A DNA stretch of 64,000 nucleotides from Chitinophaga sancti (GCF_034424315.1 NZ_CP139972.1:4836001-4900000), one strand, 5' to 3'. Shown: positions 44,220-53,198, numbered from the stretch's first letter. Notes: generated by a model not told the origin, from the letters alone. Translations and numbers: made by a program.

Positions 44220-46277
44220 ATGAAGAGCATTTACGCTTTACAACTATCGTTGTTGGCTGCCATCTCCTGGTCTGCCTGCAACAACAGCACTACAACAGAG
44301 CAGGCGGGGACAAGCAAGGACACATCAAAAATTCCCGCGTTTGACGTGAGTTCCATTGACAGTACTGTAAAACCCTGCGACGATTTCGACCAGTTTGTAA
44401 ACGGCAACTGGAAGAAAAACAATCCCGTTCCTTCTACAGAAAGCCGTTGGGGAGCTTTCAATGTTCTTGATAAACAGAACAAAGAAATCAGGCTGAAAGG
44501 CATCATCCTGGATCTGGCCAGCAAAACAAACCTGAAAAAAGGTACAGAAGAGCAGCAGATCTCCGATTTTTACCGTTCATTCTATGATACTGTTACCATC
44601 GAAAAACTGGGTATCACCCCGTTACAACCTTACCTGGATAAGATTAACGCCATCAAAACTGTGGAAGACTGGGTAAAAGTATCCGGTGAACTCCAGAACC
44701 TGGGCATCAGCACTGTAGCCGGTTTCTACATCGGCGCTGACTCACGTAACAGCAAAATGAACGCTGTGTATGAAAACCAGGGCGGTCTCAGCCTCGGCGA
44801 AAAGAGCTATTACGAAAGAACTGACAGCGCTACCAAAACTGTACGTGACGAATTCGTAAAGCATGTGGATAAACAATTCTCACAGGCAGGTTTCAAAGAT
44901 GCAAACCCAGGTCAAACGATCCTGGACTTCGAAACCAAACTGGCAAAACTGCAACTGACCAACGTACAGCTGCGTGATCCGGTAGCTACATATAATAAGG
45001 TGGCTTTTGCTGAACTGAAAAAACTGGCGCCGGAATTTAACTGGGATGGTTATGCTGAAGTACAGCAGGTGAAAACCGATACCATTATCCTGGAGAACAA
45101 GGCATATGTCACCAATTCAGCGAAACTGGTAAAAGCAACACCGCTGGAAACCCTGAAAACATATGCACGCTGGCAGACGCTGTCTCACTTTGCAGGTCTC
45201 CTGCCAAAGGCGATCGACAACGAGAACTTCCATTTCTTCGCAACTGTAATGCGTGGAACAAAGGCTCAGAAACCTCGCCTGGAGCGCTCTATTCGCGCTA
45301 CAGATGCAACGATGGGCTATCCGCTGGGTAAACTGTTCGTAAAACAATATTTCCCTGAAAGCTCCAAGCAGAAGGTATCTGAAATGATCGAAAATGTACG
45401 TGCCGTATATGGTGAAAGGATCGACAGCCTGAAATGGATGAGTCCAGCCACCAAAGAAATGGCGCACAAAAAGCTGAAATCATTTACCTATAAGATCGGT
45501 TATCCTGATAAGTGGAAAGATTATTCCAGCATTGATGTGAAACCAGGTACCCTGATCGAGAATGTTATTTCTGCAACCAATTACAAACACAAGGAAGAGA
45601 TCGATAAGATCGGGAAACCTGTGGATAAATCAGATTGGGAAATGACACCGCAAACCGTGAACGCGTATTACAACCCGCTGAACAACGAGGTGGTATTCCC
45701 GGCTGGTATCCTGCAACCTCCTTTTTTCAATGCGAATGCTGATGATGCGATCAACTATGGTGGTATCATTGCGGTGATCGGACATGAATTTACCCATGGC
45801 TTTGATGACCAGGGTTCACAATTTGATGCAGAGGGTAACCTGTCAAATTGGTGGACACCTGCAGATCGTAAGAACTTCATGGCATTGGCGAACAGGTATA
45901 TCCATTTCTTCAATGGTATTGAGGTACTGCCAGGTTTCCATATTAATGGTGCGCTGACAATTGGTGAGAACATTGCGGATCTGGGTGGTCTGACACTGGC
46001 TTACCATGCACTGGAGAAATCACTGAAAGGTAAACCAGCGCCAGCGAAGATCGATGGCTTTACCTGGCAGCAGCGTTTCTTCCTGGGTTGGGCGCAGGTT
46101 TGGCATGGCAACAGTACTGAAGCTGCATTGCGCAACCAGGTACAGACAGATCCTCACTCTCCGGCCAGCAGCCGTATTGATGGTCCGTTAGCACACCTGA
46201 AAGAATTTAATGATGCGTGGGGTTGTACTGGTGGTAAAATGACATTGGCGGATACTGCGAGAGTAGTGATCTGGTAA
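44220..46277 (+). CDS. M13-family zinc metallopeptidase (neprilysin-like), lipoprotein
   Basis: The 685-aa lipoprotein has its lipid Cys in ISWSACNNS. It shows VKPCDDFDQFVNGNWKKNNP, typical of M13 N-termini, the NAYYNPLNNEVVFPAGILQPPFF strand, the zinc motif HEFTH (VIGHEFTHGFDDQG) and the downstream ENIADLGGLTLAY Glu ligand, ending QVQTDPHSPASSR. It degrades peptides in the periplasm or on the surface. Length and residues are complete. A terminator follows at 46299-46335. Confidence 0.95.
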   Translation: MKSIYALQLSLLAAISWSACNNSTTTEQAGTSKDTSKIPAFDVSSIDSTVKPCDDFDQFVNGNWKKNNPVPSTESRWGAFNVLDKQNKEIRLKGIILDLASKTNLKKGTEEQQISDFYRSFYDTVTIEKLGITPLQPYLDKINAIKTVEDWVKVSGELQNLGISTVAGFYIGADSRNSKMNAVYENQGGLSLGEKSYYERTDSATKTVRDEFVKHVDKQFSQAGFKDANPGQTILDFETKLAKLQLTNVQLRDPVATYNKVAFAELKKLAPEFNWDGYAEVQQVKTDTIILENKAYVTNSAKLVKATPLETLKTYARWQTLSHFAGLLPKAIDNENFHFFATVMRGTKAQKPRLERSIRATDATMGYPLGKLFVKQYFPESSKQKVSEMIENVRAVYGERIDSLKWMSPATKEMAHKKLKSFTYKIGYPDKWKDYSSIDVKPGTLIENVISATNYKHKEEIDKIGKPVDKSDWEMTPQTVNAYYNPLNNEVVFPAGILQPPFFNANADDAINYGGIIAVIGHEFTHGFDDQGSQFDAEGNLSNWWTPADRKNFMALANRYIHFFNGIEVLPGFHINGALTIGENIADLGGLTLAYHALEKSLKGKPAPAKIDGFTWQQRFFLGWAQVWHGNSTEAALRNQVQTDPHSPASSRIDGPLAHLKEFNDAWGCTGGKMTLADTARVVIW

Positions 46278-46298
46278 GATGAACTGTGAATGAGTTTA

Positions 46299-46335
46299 AA
46301 AACGCTTTTGCCTGCGGGCAAAAGCGTTTTGTTTT
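46299..46335 (+). terminator. M13 peptidase terminator
   Basis: AAAACGCTTTTGCC (46299-46312) pairs with GGCAAAAGCGTTTT (46317-46330), followed by GTTTTT. Confidence 0.85.
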
Positions 46336-46405
46336 TAGGGGATACTGTCAATGCTTTTTTTTTGTAATTTTGAGTATCCTTTCACCAGATGTAAAAAAGA
46401 TCGAT

Positions 46406-46624
46406 ATGACAGGCATTATCAGACAATACCGCACGGAATTACGCAACATTTTCATCTTAGCATTGATCGTACTTGCCGTACCTTTCCTTCCTGCTTTTGC
46501 TGATCTGGCGCTGACTGCCAAAGGTTTAATTTTTTCAGCCGCTATCATGGGCAGTTTTGTACTGGCGATGGTGATAAAGCTTTACTTCCGCATATTAGTG
46601 TTGCGCTTAATTAAAGAAAACTAA
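46406..46624 (+). CDS. Small two-helix membrane protein
   Basis: I start at the ATG at 46406 (MTGIIRQYRTELRN); the frame upstream runs over the previous terminator. The 72-aa protein has two membrane helices (about residues 15-35 and 42-62) and basic ends. No family is recognised. It ends 6 bp before the YHS lipoprotein start and probably shares a transcript. Confidence 0.65.
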   Translation: MTGIIRQYRTELRNIFILALIVLAVPFLPAFADLALTAKGLIFSAAIMGSFVLAMVIKLYFRILVLRLIKEN

Positions 46625-46630
46625 CATTTG

Positions 46631-46945
46631 ATGAAAAAGACGCTTTACATAGTATTTGCTACTATAGCAGCAGGTGCATTTGCGGCCTGCAATCAACATT
46701 CCACTGAGAAAGCTGCCGCAAAGGCAGACTCTGCGATGAGTTCTGTCACTCAGACAACTGAGGATACGACAGCTTTACAGCCGATAGCCGGGAAACTGGG
46801 TGATCCGGTATGTGGCATGCCTTATGATACTATGTTCCATGAATTTAGCGTTTATAAGAAAGATACGGTGCATTTTTGTTCTCCAACGTGTAAGCGTGTA
46901 TTCGATAAGAATCCGGAGAAATTTGCAGCTAAGCTGGGTCTGTAA
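46631..46945 (+). CDS. YHS-domain lipoprotein
   Basis: I place the start at the ATG at 46631 (MKKTLYIVF); a TTG three bases earlier is less likely. The 104-aa protein has a lipoprotein signal (GAFAAC), a low-complexity Ala/Ser/Thr linker and a C-terminal YHS domain (DPVCGMPYDTMFHEFSVYKK, HFCSPTCKRVFDKNPEKF). The domain often binds metal, especially copper, through the Cys residues, so a role in metal binding at the envelope is plausible. It is coupled to the two-helix protein. Confidence 0.85.
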   Translation: MKKTLYIVFATIAAGAFAACNQHSTEKAAAKADSAMSSVTQTTEDTTALQPIAGKLGDPVCGMPYDTMFHEFSVYKKDTVHFCSPTCKRVFDKNPEKFAAKLGL

Positions 46946-47215
46946 GATCCAGGATATATCATTATCTGGTATTAGTAACGTTGGGATTATTTCCGGCGGA
47001 GAGAGGTGTCATAAGCCCCTTTTGAAGATCATGGGATGCCTGCTCGTCTGGAGTGGTCCAATCCTTTGAAGTACATAAGCATTACTTAGCATAACGCACT
47101 GATTGTCAATCAGGCTTTAACATTTCAGAATCGACCAACCGCCTTTTTTCGTCTCCAACCTGATGTAACTTCTTATAGTATTTCGCGTTCTAATTGATCA
47201 TACAAATATGTGCGC

Positions 47216-47617
47216 ATGAGATCTATATTTACGTGGCTGCTGCTCCTCATGTTATTCTGCAGCTGTGAGAAAAACGATACGGAGGCAACGCCTTCCATAG
47301 ATGTGACCGGTTCCTGGGAACTGGCCGCCAGTATGAAGCTGCCTGATACTACCTGGCAGTCGGTAAGTGGCGCGGATTCTTCGACCTATTCTTTTGATGG
47401 GAATGGGGGAGTGGTGTATGCTACGAAGGCGTGGAGGACGAAAGGGATTTATAAGGTGATAGCAGATGGGAATAAAGTGAAGTTGATTATTAGTACGGAT
47501 TCCTTGTCACAGTACCTGGAGGTGGAGAGAATCAGTGATTCAACGATACGGGTGGATGATTGGTTGAAAGCGGTGAATAAAGGGTATACGAGCAGGCGAT
47601 TTGTGAGGGTGGATTAA
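47216..47617 (+). CDS. Lipocalin-like small lipoprotein
   Basis: The start is the ATG at 47216 (MRSIFTWL). The 133-aa protein has a lipoprotein signal (LMLFCSC, lipid Cys at about residue 17), then a domain starting VTGSWELAASMKLPDTTW, with YSFDGNGGVV and a final SRRFVRVD. This resembles lipocalin-like DUF4488/5004-type lipoproteins of Bacteroidota. No partner gene is adjacent and the function is unknown. Confidence 0.75.
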   Translation: MRSIFTWLLLLMLFCSCEKNDTEATPSIDVTGSWELAASMKLPDTTWQSVSGADSSTYSFDGNGGVVYATKAWRTKGIYKVIADGNKVKLIISTDSLSQYLEVERISDSTIRVDDWLKAVNKGYTSRRFVRVD

Positions 47618-47700
47618 TTTAGGTCTTTGTATTAAATAGAAAATAATTGGGGCTTCATCAACAGTGAGGCTCTTTCTTTTTTAAATAGGCTGATTATAAT

Positions 47701-47817
47701 GAAGCTGTATTTTTTAAGATGAGTATCTTCCTTTTTATATAAAACTGCTTTTTAAGATGAGTGCCTTCCTTATCATATGAAGCTGCTTTTTAAAAATGAG
47801 TTTCTTCTTTTTCAGAA
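47701..47817. repeat. Three degenerate 39-bp tandem repeats
   Basis: Units starting at 47701, 47740 and 47779 share the pattern GAAGCTGCTTTTTAAGATGAG followed by a CTTCCTT-like run. A weaker trace lies before and after. The region is non-coding. Beyond it (47850-47905) lies a GC-rich hairpin, TCCCGGGA twice around TAAT. Confidence 0.6.
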
Positions 47818-48018
47818 AAAGGCGAGGCTGTTTTTTTGAAAAAGCCCATCCCGGATTCTTAAAAAAACATCCCGGGATAATTCCCGGGACGGTCAGTTAA
47901 ACAGCTTATGAAAATCTACGCTTACGTTCAGATTATTAACCTGAAGGTCGGTAGTTAATATTATGACAGTGTTACCAGAGGATTACCAAGGTATTAACAA
48001 TTAGTAGTAGCGACATAT

Positions 48019-48174
48019 ATGAGATTTGACAAGGTTTCCCCAATAGCAGCCCTTGCTCCTTATATTAAATATTATGTGATCGCTGAGAATACACCGGCTG
48101 GGCAGTATACAGTTTTTCCTTCTACAAGTATGGTGATTGGGTTTCAGTATAGCGGATCTTTTTATAAATACTAA
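48019..48174 (+). pseudogene. Truncated AraC-type regulator, N-terminus only
   Basis: The 51 residues (MRFDKVSPIAALAPYIKYYV, then FPSTSMVIGFQYSGSFYK) match the N-terminal sensing domain of Bacteroidota AraC regulators. It stops at TAA just before a DUF1398 gene. The DNA-binding half is absent, so it is a deletion relic. Confidence 0.65.
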
Positions 48175-48179
48175 TAAAA

Positions 48180-48569
48180 ATGGTTACAATACAGGAGATA
48201 AAAAATGCGCATGCAAAGGTAAGATCGGGAGTGGATTTCCCTCAATATATCAGGGATTTGAAGGGCTTAGGAATAGTGAGGTATGAGACGTATGTATCAG
48301 ATGGACATACGGAGTATTGGACTGAGAATGGGGAGACGGTTATTTCCGAGGAAAAGTATGATTTTTTGGAGGTGGAAAAAATGAGTAATGTGGAAGGATT
48401 CAGGAGGGGATTGAGGGAGCATCAGGAAGGGAAGAGTGATTATATGGGGTTTTGCAGGATGTGTGCGGAGAATGGGGTGAAGAAGTGGGTGGTGAGTATG
48501 GGGGAGATGACGTGTGTATATTTTGATGTGAGCGGGGTGATGATGGTGGAGGAGAGGATACCGGAATAA
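48180..48569 (+). CDS. DUF1398-family protein
   Basis: The 129-aa soluble protein has the DUF1398 pattern: VDFPQYIRDLKGLGIVRYETYVSDGHTEY in the first half and FCRMCAENGVKKWVVSMGEMTCVYFDVSG in the second. The family includes E. coli YbcV and has no established function. It begins 5 bp after the AraC relic, so its insertion or the flanking deletion removed the regulator's second half. The frame is intact. Confidence 0.8.
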   Translation: MVTIQEIKNAHAKVRSGVDFPQYIRDLKGLGIVRYETYVSDGHTEYWTENGETVISEEKYDFLEVEKMSNVEGFRRGLREHQEGKSDYMGFCRMCAENGVKKWVVSMGEMTCVYFDVSGVMMVEERIPE

Positions 48570-48745
48570 AGAAAATGATTTATATTTGTGTATAAACTAA
48601 AAAGCCAGGTGCTACGAACACCTGACTTTGAGAGCAGCTCAGAAAAAAATTTCCAGAGTGCTATTAGTTTTAGAGCGAACTCGACCAATTTGGTGAGACC
48701 GTCAAGGGTTACTAAAAACCTTGACGGTTTTCTATTTTCTCTCAT
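48440..48745 (-). CDS. Copy A of a structured small-peptide gene, stop codon lost
   Basis: The first 37 codons from the ATG at 48745 (RKPSRFLVTLDGLTKLVEFA, then LIALWKFF) are a paralogue of the 36-aa peptide encoded at 49196-49306. Where copy B has TAG, copy A has GAG, so the frame runs on. The conserved terminator (48601-48627) lies inside this extension, so a terminated mRNA would have no stop codon. Either the copy is degenerate or the stop-less transcript matters. The codons after the terminator overlap the DUF1398 gene and are not believable coding sequence. Confidence 0.5.
   Translation of the reverse strand: MRENRKPSRFLVTLDGLTKLVEFALKLIALWKFFSELLSKSGVRSTWLFSLYTNINHFLYSGILSSTIITPLTSKYTHVISPILTTHFFTPFSAHILQNPI
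48601..48627 (-). terminator. Terminator of small-peptide copy A
   Basis: On the minus strand TCAGGTG, a 7-nt loop TTCGTAG, CACCTGG and then CTTTTTAG. It occupies the same relative position as the terminator of copy B. Confidence 0.65.
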
Positions 48746-48846
48746 GTTGTTTTGTCGGCTGTTTTGTCAGCCGCCTCACCGCAGAGAAAGCCGCAAGGCG
48801 GCTAACCACAGCGATCCTCAACACTAGCTATTAATCGCTACTTCAA

Positions 48847-48922
48847 TAGCACTGATTCGTAGTCATTGCTACAAATCTATCGTAAATAACTATACGACAT
48901 GCTTTCAAATTCACCGATCAAA
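48847..48922 (-). promoter_or_regulatory. Conserved 76-bp promoter block of copy A
   Basis: 71 of 76 bp are identical to 49391-49466, far above the similarity of the coding part. On the minus strand it includes TAGATTTG (48872-48879), a perfect -7 element, giving a leader of about 120 nt. In the leader, AGCCGCC (48769-48775) pairs with GGCGGCT (48797-48803) just upstream of the start codon. Confidence 0.7.
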
Positions 48923-49151
48923 ATGACGGTTACAAGATCGTCATCATTCCCCCATAACCATCTACAGAAGAGGGTTTACTAATTGAGAATTCAAAGACTA
49001 GAATAGAAATATTAATACATTTTTGATACATATATTACCAGTACTTTCTTCAAAAAAAATGAACGTATCAGAGAGAGAATAGAGGAACGGTTATTTTTGA
49101 AAAGCGATATGAGAACGGTTTGGGATTGGTAAAATGTCGTAAATTTGAATT

Positions 49152-49184
49152 AATAAAAATATCCGGGCGCTACTAACACCCGGA
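49152..49184 (-). terminator. Terminator of small-peptide copy B
   Basis: On the minus strand TCCGGGTG (49184-49177), loop TTAGTAG, CGCCCGGA (49169-49162) and then TATTTTTATT. It follows 11 bp after the stop codon. Confidence 0.8.
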
Positions 49185-49195
49185 CATTTCTTAGG

Positions 49196-49306
49196 CTAGT
49201 GAAATAATTTCCACAAAGCCGCCAGTTTTGTGATTACATCCACCACTTTCGTGATGCCTTCCAGGGAGCTACTAGAAACCCTGGAAGGTTTCTTATTTTT
49301 CACCAT
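49196..49306 (-). CDS. Copy B: 36-aa cationic amphipathic peptide
   Basis: The ATG at 49306 opens a 36-codon frame: a basic start (MVKNKKPSR), a serine run, and an amphipathic helix (LEGITKVVDVITKLAALWKL, ending FH). It has seven Lys/Arg and two acidic residues. Codons 6-17 form a hairpin (CTTCCAGGG with CCCTGGAAGG, 49258-49289) whose stem is also present in copy A with a different sequence (CCGTCAAGG with CCTTGACGG). The pattern suggests a membrane-active peptide under RNA-structure control, such as a type I toxin-like or signalling peptide. No known family is recognised. The next gene is a TonB receptor terminated separately. Confidence 0.65.
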   Translation of the reverse strand: MVKNKKPSRVSSSSLEGITKVVDVITKLAALWKLFH

Positions 49307-49390
49307 ATAAGTACGGCTTTTTATTTAGCCGCCTCCGTTGACAGGCAGCCTATAAGGCGTTTATATAGCCGCTATTACGAATCAATTAAT

Positions 49391-49466
49391 AGCGCTGATT
49401 AGTAGTCATTATTACAAATCTATCATAAATAACTATACGACATGCTTTCAAATTCACCGATCAAAT
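49391..49466 (-). promoter_or_regulatory. Conserved 76-bp promoter block of copy B
   Basis: It is nearly identical to 48847-48922, with the -7 box TAGATTTG at 49416-49423 and a predicted leader of about 105 nt. A weaker leader hairpin (CGCCT 49330-49334 with AGGCG 49355-49359) sits at the same place as in copy A. Confidence 0.7.
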
Positions 49467-49706
49467 ACATGTATTTTTTGTCTTAACAACTCCTACCAAA
49501 TCCTTTATTGACAAGCATTTCAATCACACTACCTGAATAATTAAAACATAATTTTGCTACTCACTTTAAACCTCACATTTCGACAATCTTTTTAAAAAAA
49601 GTTTTGCACACGCATTGTAAACAACCTTATCATAACTTTGCATTGAAACAAAATAGCGGCCATTCTTTTTGTATCATTTTGTAGAAAGTCATATCCATCT
49701 TTCAAA
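49467..49706. other. Non-coding stretch between copy B and the TonB receptor end
   Basis: AT-rich with no gene. The 48923-49140 stretch between the two small-peptide copies likewise holds nothing I can identify. Confidence 0.4.
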
Positions 49707-49707
49707 C

Positions 49708-49735
49708 AAAAAAGGGCGTATCTCACGATACGCCC
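49708..49735 (-). terminator. Terminator of the TonB receptor at 49761
   Basis: GGGCGTATC (49714-49722) pairs with GATACGCCC (49727-49735) around a 4-nt loop. On the minus strand a T6 run follows. Confidence 0.85.
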
Positions 49736-49760
49736 TTCGACTTTTACATACTTTATCTAA

Positions 49761-52700
49761 CTAGAAACTATACCTCAAACCTAACTGCATCTGATGTCTG
49801 CTCGCAAAGAAATCTTTTGAATAAGGTGTACCAGGATTAGACCATGTATACACCGGATTCGTACTTGCAGTACCCGCAGTAGCCGTCTTCAAACCTACAC
49901 TCGCCATTGAGTTGAACGTGTTTGGAGAGAAATACTGAACACCCCAATTCTTATTAATCAGGTTCGTCACATTTACGATATCATAAGTAAGTGAAATCGT
50001 ATGCAGGGTCTTTCCACTCTTGAAATTAAAATCCTGCGTGAAACGGAAGTCAGCAGAAGTATTCCATGGTGTACGACCACCATTACGCTCTGTAAACTCA
50101 CCCTTACGTGTCTTCAGATACTTATCGCCCTCCACATAAGCCCAGAACGCATCCGCCAGTGACTCATTAGCTGCTGTAAAGAATGAACGTGCTTCTGTCT
50201 GATCCTTTGGAATATACACCAGGCTCACCTGCTGTGGTGTACCCTGGATGGTGCTGTTTACAAAACCATATGTGAAAGGAACACCAGAAGATGTATTGAA
50301 AAACACTGCGAAGTTAGCTACCCAACGATTCTGCTTTGTCCAGTCAACCTTGTAAGATGCTGTTGCAACTACGCGATGACGAATATCAAAGTTAGAATAA
50401 GCCAGACCTGGATTGTTAGGATTCAGCGCCTGGTTCAGCTGCCAGTTAGACTCCATTGAGTTACGGATACCATTCGTGATATCTTTAGACTGACCGTAAG
50501 TATATGCTACACTTGCATTCAGACCAAACTTCCATGTCTTGTTAGCAGAACCTGTAATGCTGTAACGATAACCCTGTTTAGTATTTGACAACAGGTAAGC
50601 GTTTGTATACTTAGAGTTGATCTTAGCACCAGTATAAATAGGCTGCTGGTGTTTAGTATCATATGGCAGATAATATGGATTATCAACCAGGTTTACCTGC
50701 TGGAATTTCAGGTCATTGATAGTCTTGGTATAGATAGCTTCAACTGTGAAACGCCATTGGTTAGAAGTAGAATAATCTAACGCTAAGCTGCTTCTCCACA
50801 TAGATGGCATCTTAAAGTTATTATCGATCATATCCACCTGTGTAGCACCTTTTGCATCATGTACATCTACACCCTGGGCAGTTACGAATTGTGCAGCACC
50901 CTGGTTGCCCACCTTTACAGGATTAGAACCCGCAGCAGGTGCATCAGCAGCACTTGTGTAACCAAACTTCTTATCATATGCACCATAAGTTACACCATTG
51001 TTGTAGTAAGCATAACCTAACCATGCAAAAGGAATACGACCGGTGAAGATACCAGTACCACCACGCAGTATCAGGCTCTGGTCACCATTGATGTCGAAGT
51101 TGAAACCTAAGCGGGGAGAGATCTGTACATTATTCAGGTACTTATTCTTTATATCGCTTGGCTTAGTATATGTATAGGTAGTACCGTAATTTGCGTCGGT
51201 AGGAGAACCAGTTGTTTTATCACTCAGCGGTTGCTTGTTAGGCAGGCTGGTATAATCTAAACGGATACCAGGAGTCAGTTTGAAACGATCAGTTACCTGG
51301 ATCTCATCCTGTGCATACAGGGAGTAAAGGTTGATCTTGAACGCTGCTGGTGGGTTAGCCATGATATAATCACGTGAGTTATCAGTGTAGTTGAAGTTAC
51401 CACGTACACGGCTAGGCTTATCAGCCAGGAAATTAGCAACGCTGCTATAGTCAACACGGCCGTTCCAGGAGTTTACGAAACCATAAGTGATGTTGTAAAA
51501 CTCGTTGTGTGTACCGATGTTGATGTTATGTCTTCCTTTGAAGATATTCACGTTATCGGTGAATTCAAAGGTCTTTTGTTTCATGTTGAAGATGGCAGCT
51601 TCACGGTCAGTTCCTAAGAAGATGGTACCACCATTGCTCGCGATCTGGATCTGAGGCAGTGAAGGATCAGACAGTGGATCACGATAGTCATGAATGCTGC
51701 TGTAACCCAGTATCAAACTGTTGGATACCGTGTTGTTGAAATGGCTTTTCAACTCAGCCACAGTAGATGTCTGGTTATTGGTTTGTTTGTAGTCAATACC
51801 GCTGAAACGGAAGTTCTGCTGGTCACGCTCCAGGTTAGTAGCCTCGGAGAGGATGGTATTGTTACGGATAGACAGCTGATGCTTGTCGTTGATGTTCCAG
51901 TCTAAACGGTTAAAGAACTTAGTAGAGTTGGAATAGATATTATAGTTACCGTAAGTACCGGCGTTATATTTACCAGTTTTATCCACATCCAGTGCTGCCA
52001 TGTGGTCAGCAATCTGTTGTGCCTGATCTGCAGTCAGCAAAGTCATGTCAGAAGAACCAGCAGCGAGGATCACAGGATCCTGACGACGGGTGATCTCTTC
52101 GTTGGTAAAGAAGAACAATTTGTCTTTGATGATTGGGAAACCAACACGAACACCTGTCTGATATTCATGGAAGCTGGAAGGTTCTTTAGAACCATCACCT
52201 GCATTGTTCTTACCAATCATAGATGCATTACGACCAAAAGCGTAAATGGAAGCATGTACTTCGTTTGTACCACTACGTGTTACCGCATTGATACTACCAC
52301 CCAGGAAGTTACCAATCTTCACATCGTAAGGAGCCAGGTATACCTGGATATCCTGCACGGCATCCAGAGAAACCGGGTTAGTACGGGTAGAGCTACCAGG
52401 CTGTCCGGAGCTGTTAGTCTGACCACCCAGTGAAGGGCTAAAGCCGATAGCATCGTTATTGATAGCACCATCCAGGGTTACGTTGTTATAACGGAAGTTA
52501 GAACCCAGGAAGGAGTTGTTATTACTTTGTGGGGTACCACGGGTAAAGTCCTGGAAGCTACGGTTCAGGGAAGGCAATGTCTTCAACGCGTTCTGGCCTA
52601 CACGGAAACCACCTGGTTTACCGGTGTTATTTCCTTTTACTACTACTTCACTCAGTGCAGTAGATTCATCGCGGAGCTGGAAGTTGAAGGTTACGCTACC

Positions 52701-53003
52701 GAGAGATAAGTTGATATCAGATCTTTCTTCCTTCTTAAATCCGATGAAGGAAACGGTGATGGTATAAGGACCACCAGGATTCAGGTTGTTGATGAGGTAA
52801 CGGCCCTCGGCATTCGTTTGTCCACCATATTTAGTTCCGGTACCAGTATTTATAGCAAGTACAGTTACACCTGGCAAAGGTTCACCCTTCGCGCTTACTA
52901 CTTTACCTGTAAGTGTGGATGTAGTGATCTGCGCCTCTACGTTGGTTGCAGCAAGTACAAGGATACTAAATAAAAAAATTACTGAAGAGTAAATCTTATT
53001 CAC
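49761..53003 (-). CDS. TonB-dependent receptor, Oar-like
   Basis: The 1,080-aa outer-membrane receptor has a signal peptide (ILVLAATNVEAQ), a carboxypeptidase-regulatory-like domain (STLTGKVVSAKGEPLPGVTVL to about residue 115), a plug domain (GFRVGQNALKTLPSLNRSFQDF, VTLDGAINNDAIGFSP, GTNEVHASIYAFGRN) and a large barrel ending in LGLRYSF, with the aromatic last residue needed for assembly. It resembles Oar-type proteins. It is preceded by two phased-repeat promoters (53021-53077 and 53238-53283) shared with phosphate genes, so its ligand is probably phosphate-related, perhaps an organophosphate or nucleic acid. The ligand is inferred only. Confidence 0.9.
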   Translation of the reverse strand: MNKIYSSVIFLFSILVLAATNVEAQITTSTLTGKVVSAKGEPLPGVTVLAINTGTGTKYGGQTNAEGRYLINNLNPGGPYTITVSFIGFKKEERSDINLSLGSVTFNFQLRDESTALSEVVVKGNNTGKPGGFRVGQNALKTLPSLNRSFQDFTRGTPQSNNNSFLGSNFRYNNVTLDGAINNDAIGFSPSLGGQTNSSGQPGSSTRTNPVSLDAVQDIQVYLAPYDVKIGNFLGGSINAVTRSGTNEVHASIYAFGRNASMIGKNNAGDGSKEPSSFHEYQTGVRVGFPIIKDKLFFFTNEEITRRQDPVILAAGSSDMTLLTADQAQQIADHMAALDVDKTGKYNAGTYGNYNIYSNSTKFFNRLDWNINDKHQLSIRNNTILSEATNLERDQQNFRFSGIDYKQTNNQTSTVAELKSHFNNTVSNSLILGYSSIHDYRDPLSDPSLPQIQIASNGGTIFLGTDREAAIFNMKQKTFEFTDNVNIFKGRHNINIGTHNEFYNITYGFVNSWNGRVDYSSVANFLADKPSRVRGNFNYTDNSRDYIMANPPAAFKINLYSLYAQDEIQVTDRFKLTPGIRLDYTSLPNKQPLSDKTTGSPTDANYGTTYTYTKPSDIKNKYLNNVQISPRLGFNFDINGDQSLILRGGTGIFTGRIPFAWLGYAYYNNGVTYGAYDKKFGYTSAADAPAAGSNPVKVGNQGAAQFVTAQGVDVHDAKGATQVDMIDNNFKMPSMWRSSLALDYSTSNQWRFTVEAIYTKTINDLKFQQVNLVDNPYYLPYDTKHQQPIYTGAKINSKYTNAYLLSNTKQGYRYSITGSANKTWKFGLNASVAYTYGQSKDITNGIRNSMESNWQLNQALNPNNPGLAYSNFDIRHRVVATASYKVDWTKQNRWVANFAVFFNTSSGVPFTYGFVNSTIQGTPQQVSLVYIPKDQTEARSFFTAANESLADAFWAYVEGDKYLKTRKGEFTERNGGRTPWNTSADFRFTQDFNFKSGKTLHTISLTYDIVNVTNLINKNWGVQYFSPNTFNSMASVGLKTATAGTASTNPVYTWSNPGTPYSKDFFASRHQMQLGLRYSF

Positions 53004-53020
53004 GTCTGTTAAATTTGACG

Positions 53021-53077
53021 CAAACCTATTCCGACAACATTACGCGTGTGTTAACACAATATTAAATTAATGTTAAC
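53021..53077 (-). promoter_or_regulatory. Phased-repeat promoter 1 (Pho-like), TonB receptor
   Basis: The -7 element TAGGTTTG lies at 53021-53028 (minus). Plus-strand hexamers ATTACG 53039, GTTAAC 53050, ATTAAA 53061 and GTTAAC 53072 start exactly 11, 22, 33 and 44 bp beyond its upstream edge. Confidence 0.75.
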
Positions 53078-53198
53078 GAGCGCATGTAGCAGTATGTACC
53101 AACGAATTACGAATGAATTCGATGATAATATGTGAGAAAATAATTTAAAGTTAGCATGAATGGCAAGCCATTATACAGGTGCGGATAAAAAGAATTTG

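Noticed and set aside
46946..47209. Possible riboswitch or RNA gene between the YHS and lipocalin-like lipoproteins
   Set aside because: I could not match any known aptamer or find a convincing conserved fold.
48601..49310. Plus-strand small RNAs ending at hairpins near 48709-48728 and 49258-49289
   Set aside because: The minus strand explains everything better: promoter block, start codon, coding frame and a terminator with a T-run all line up in that direction.
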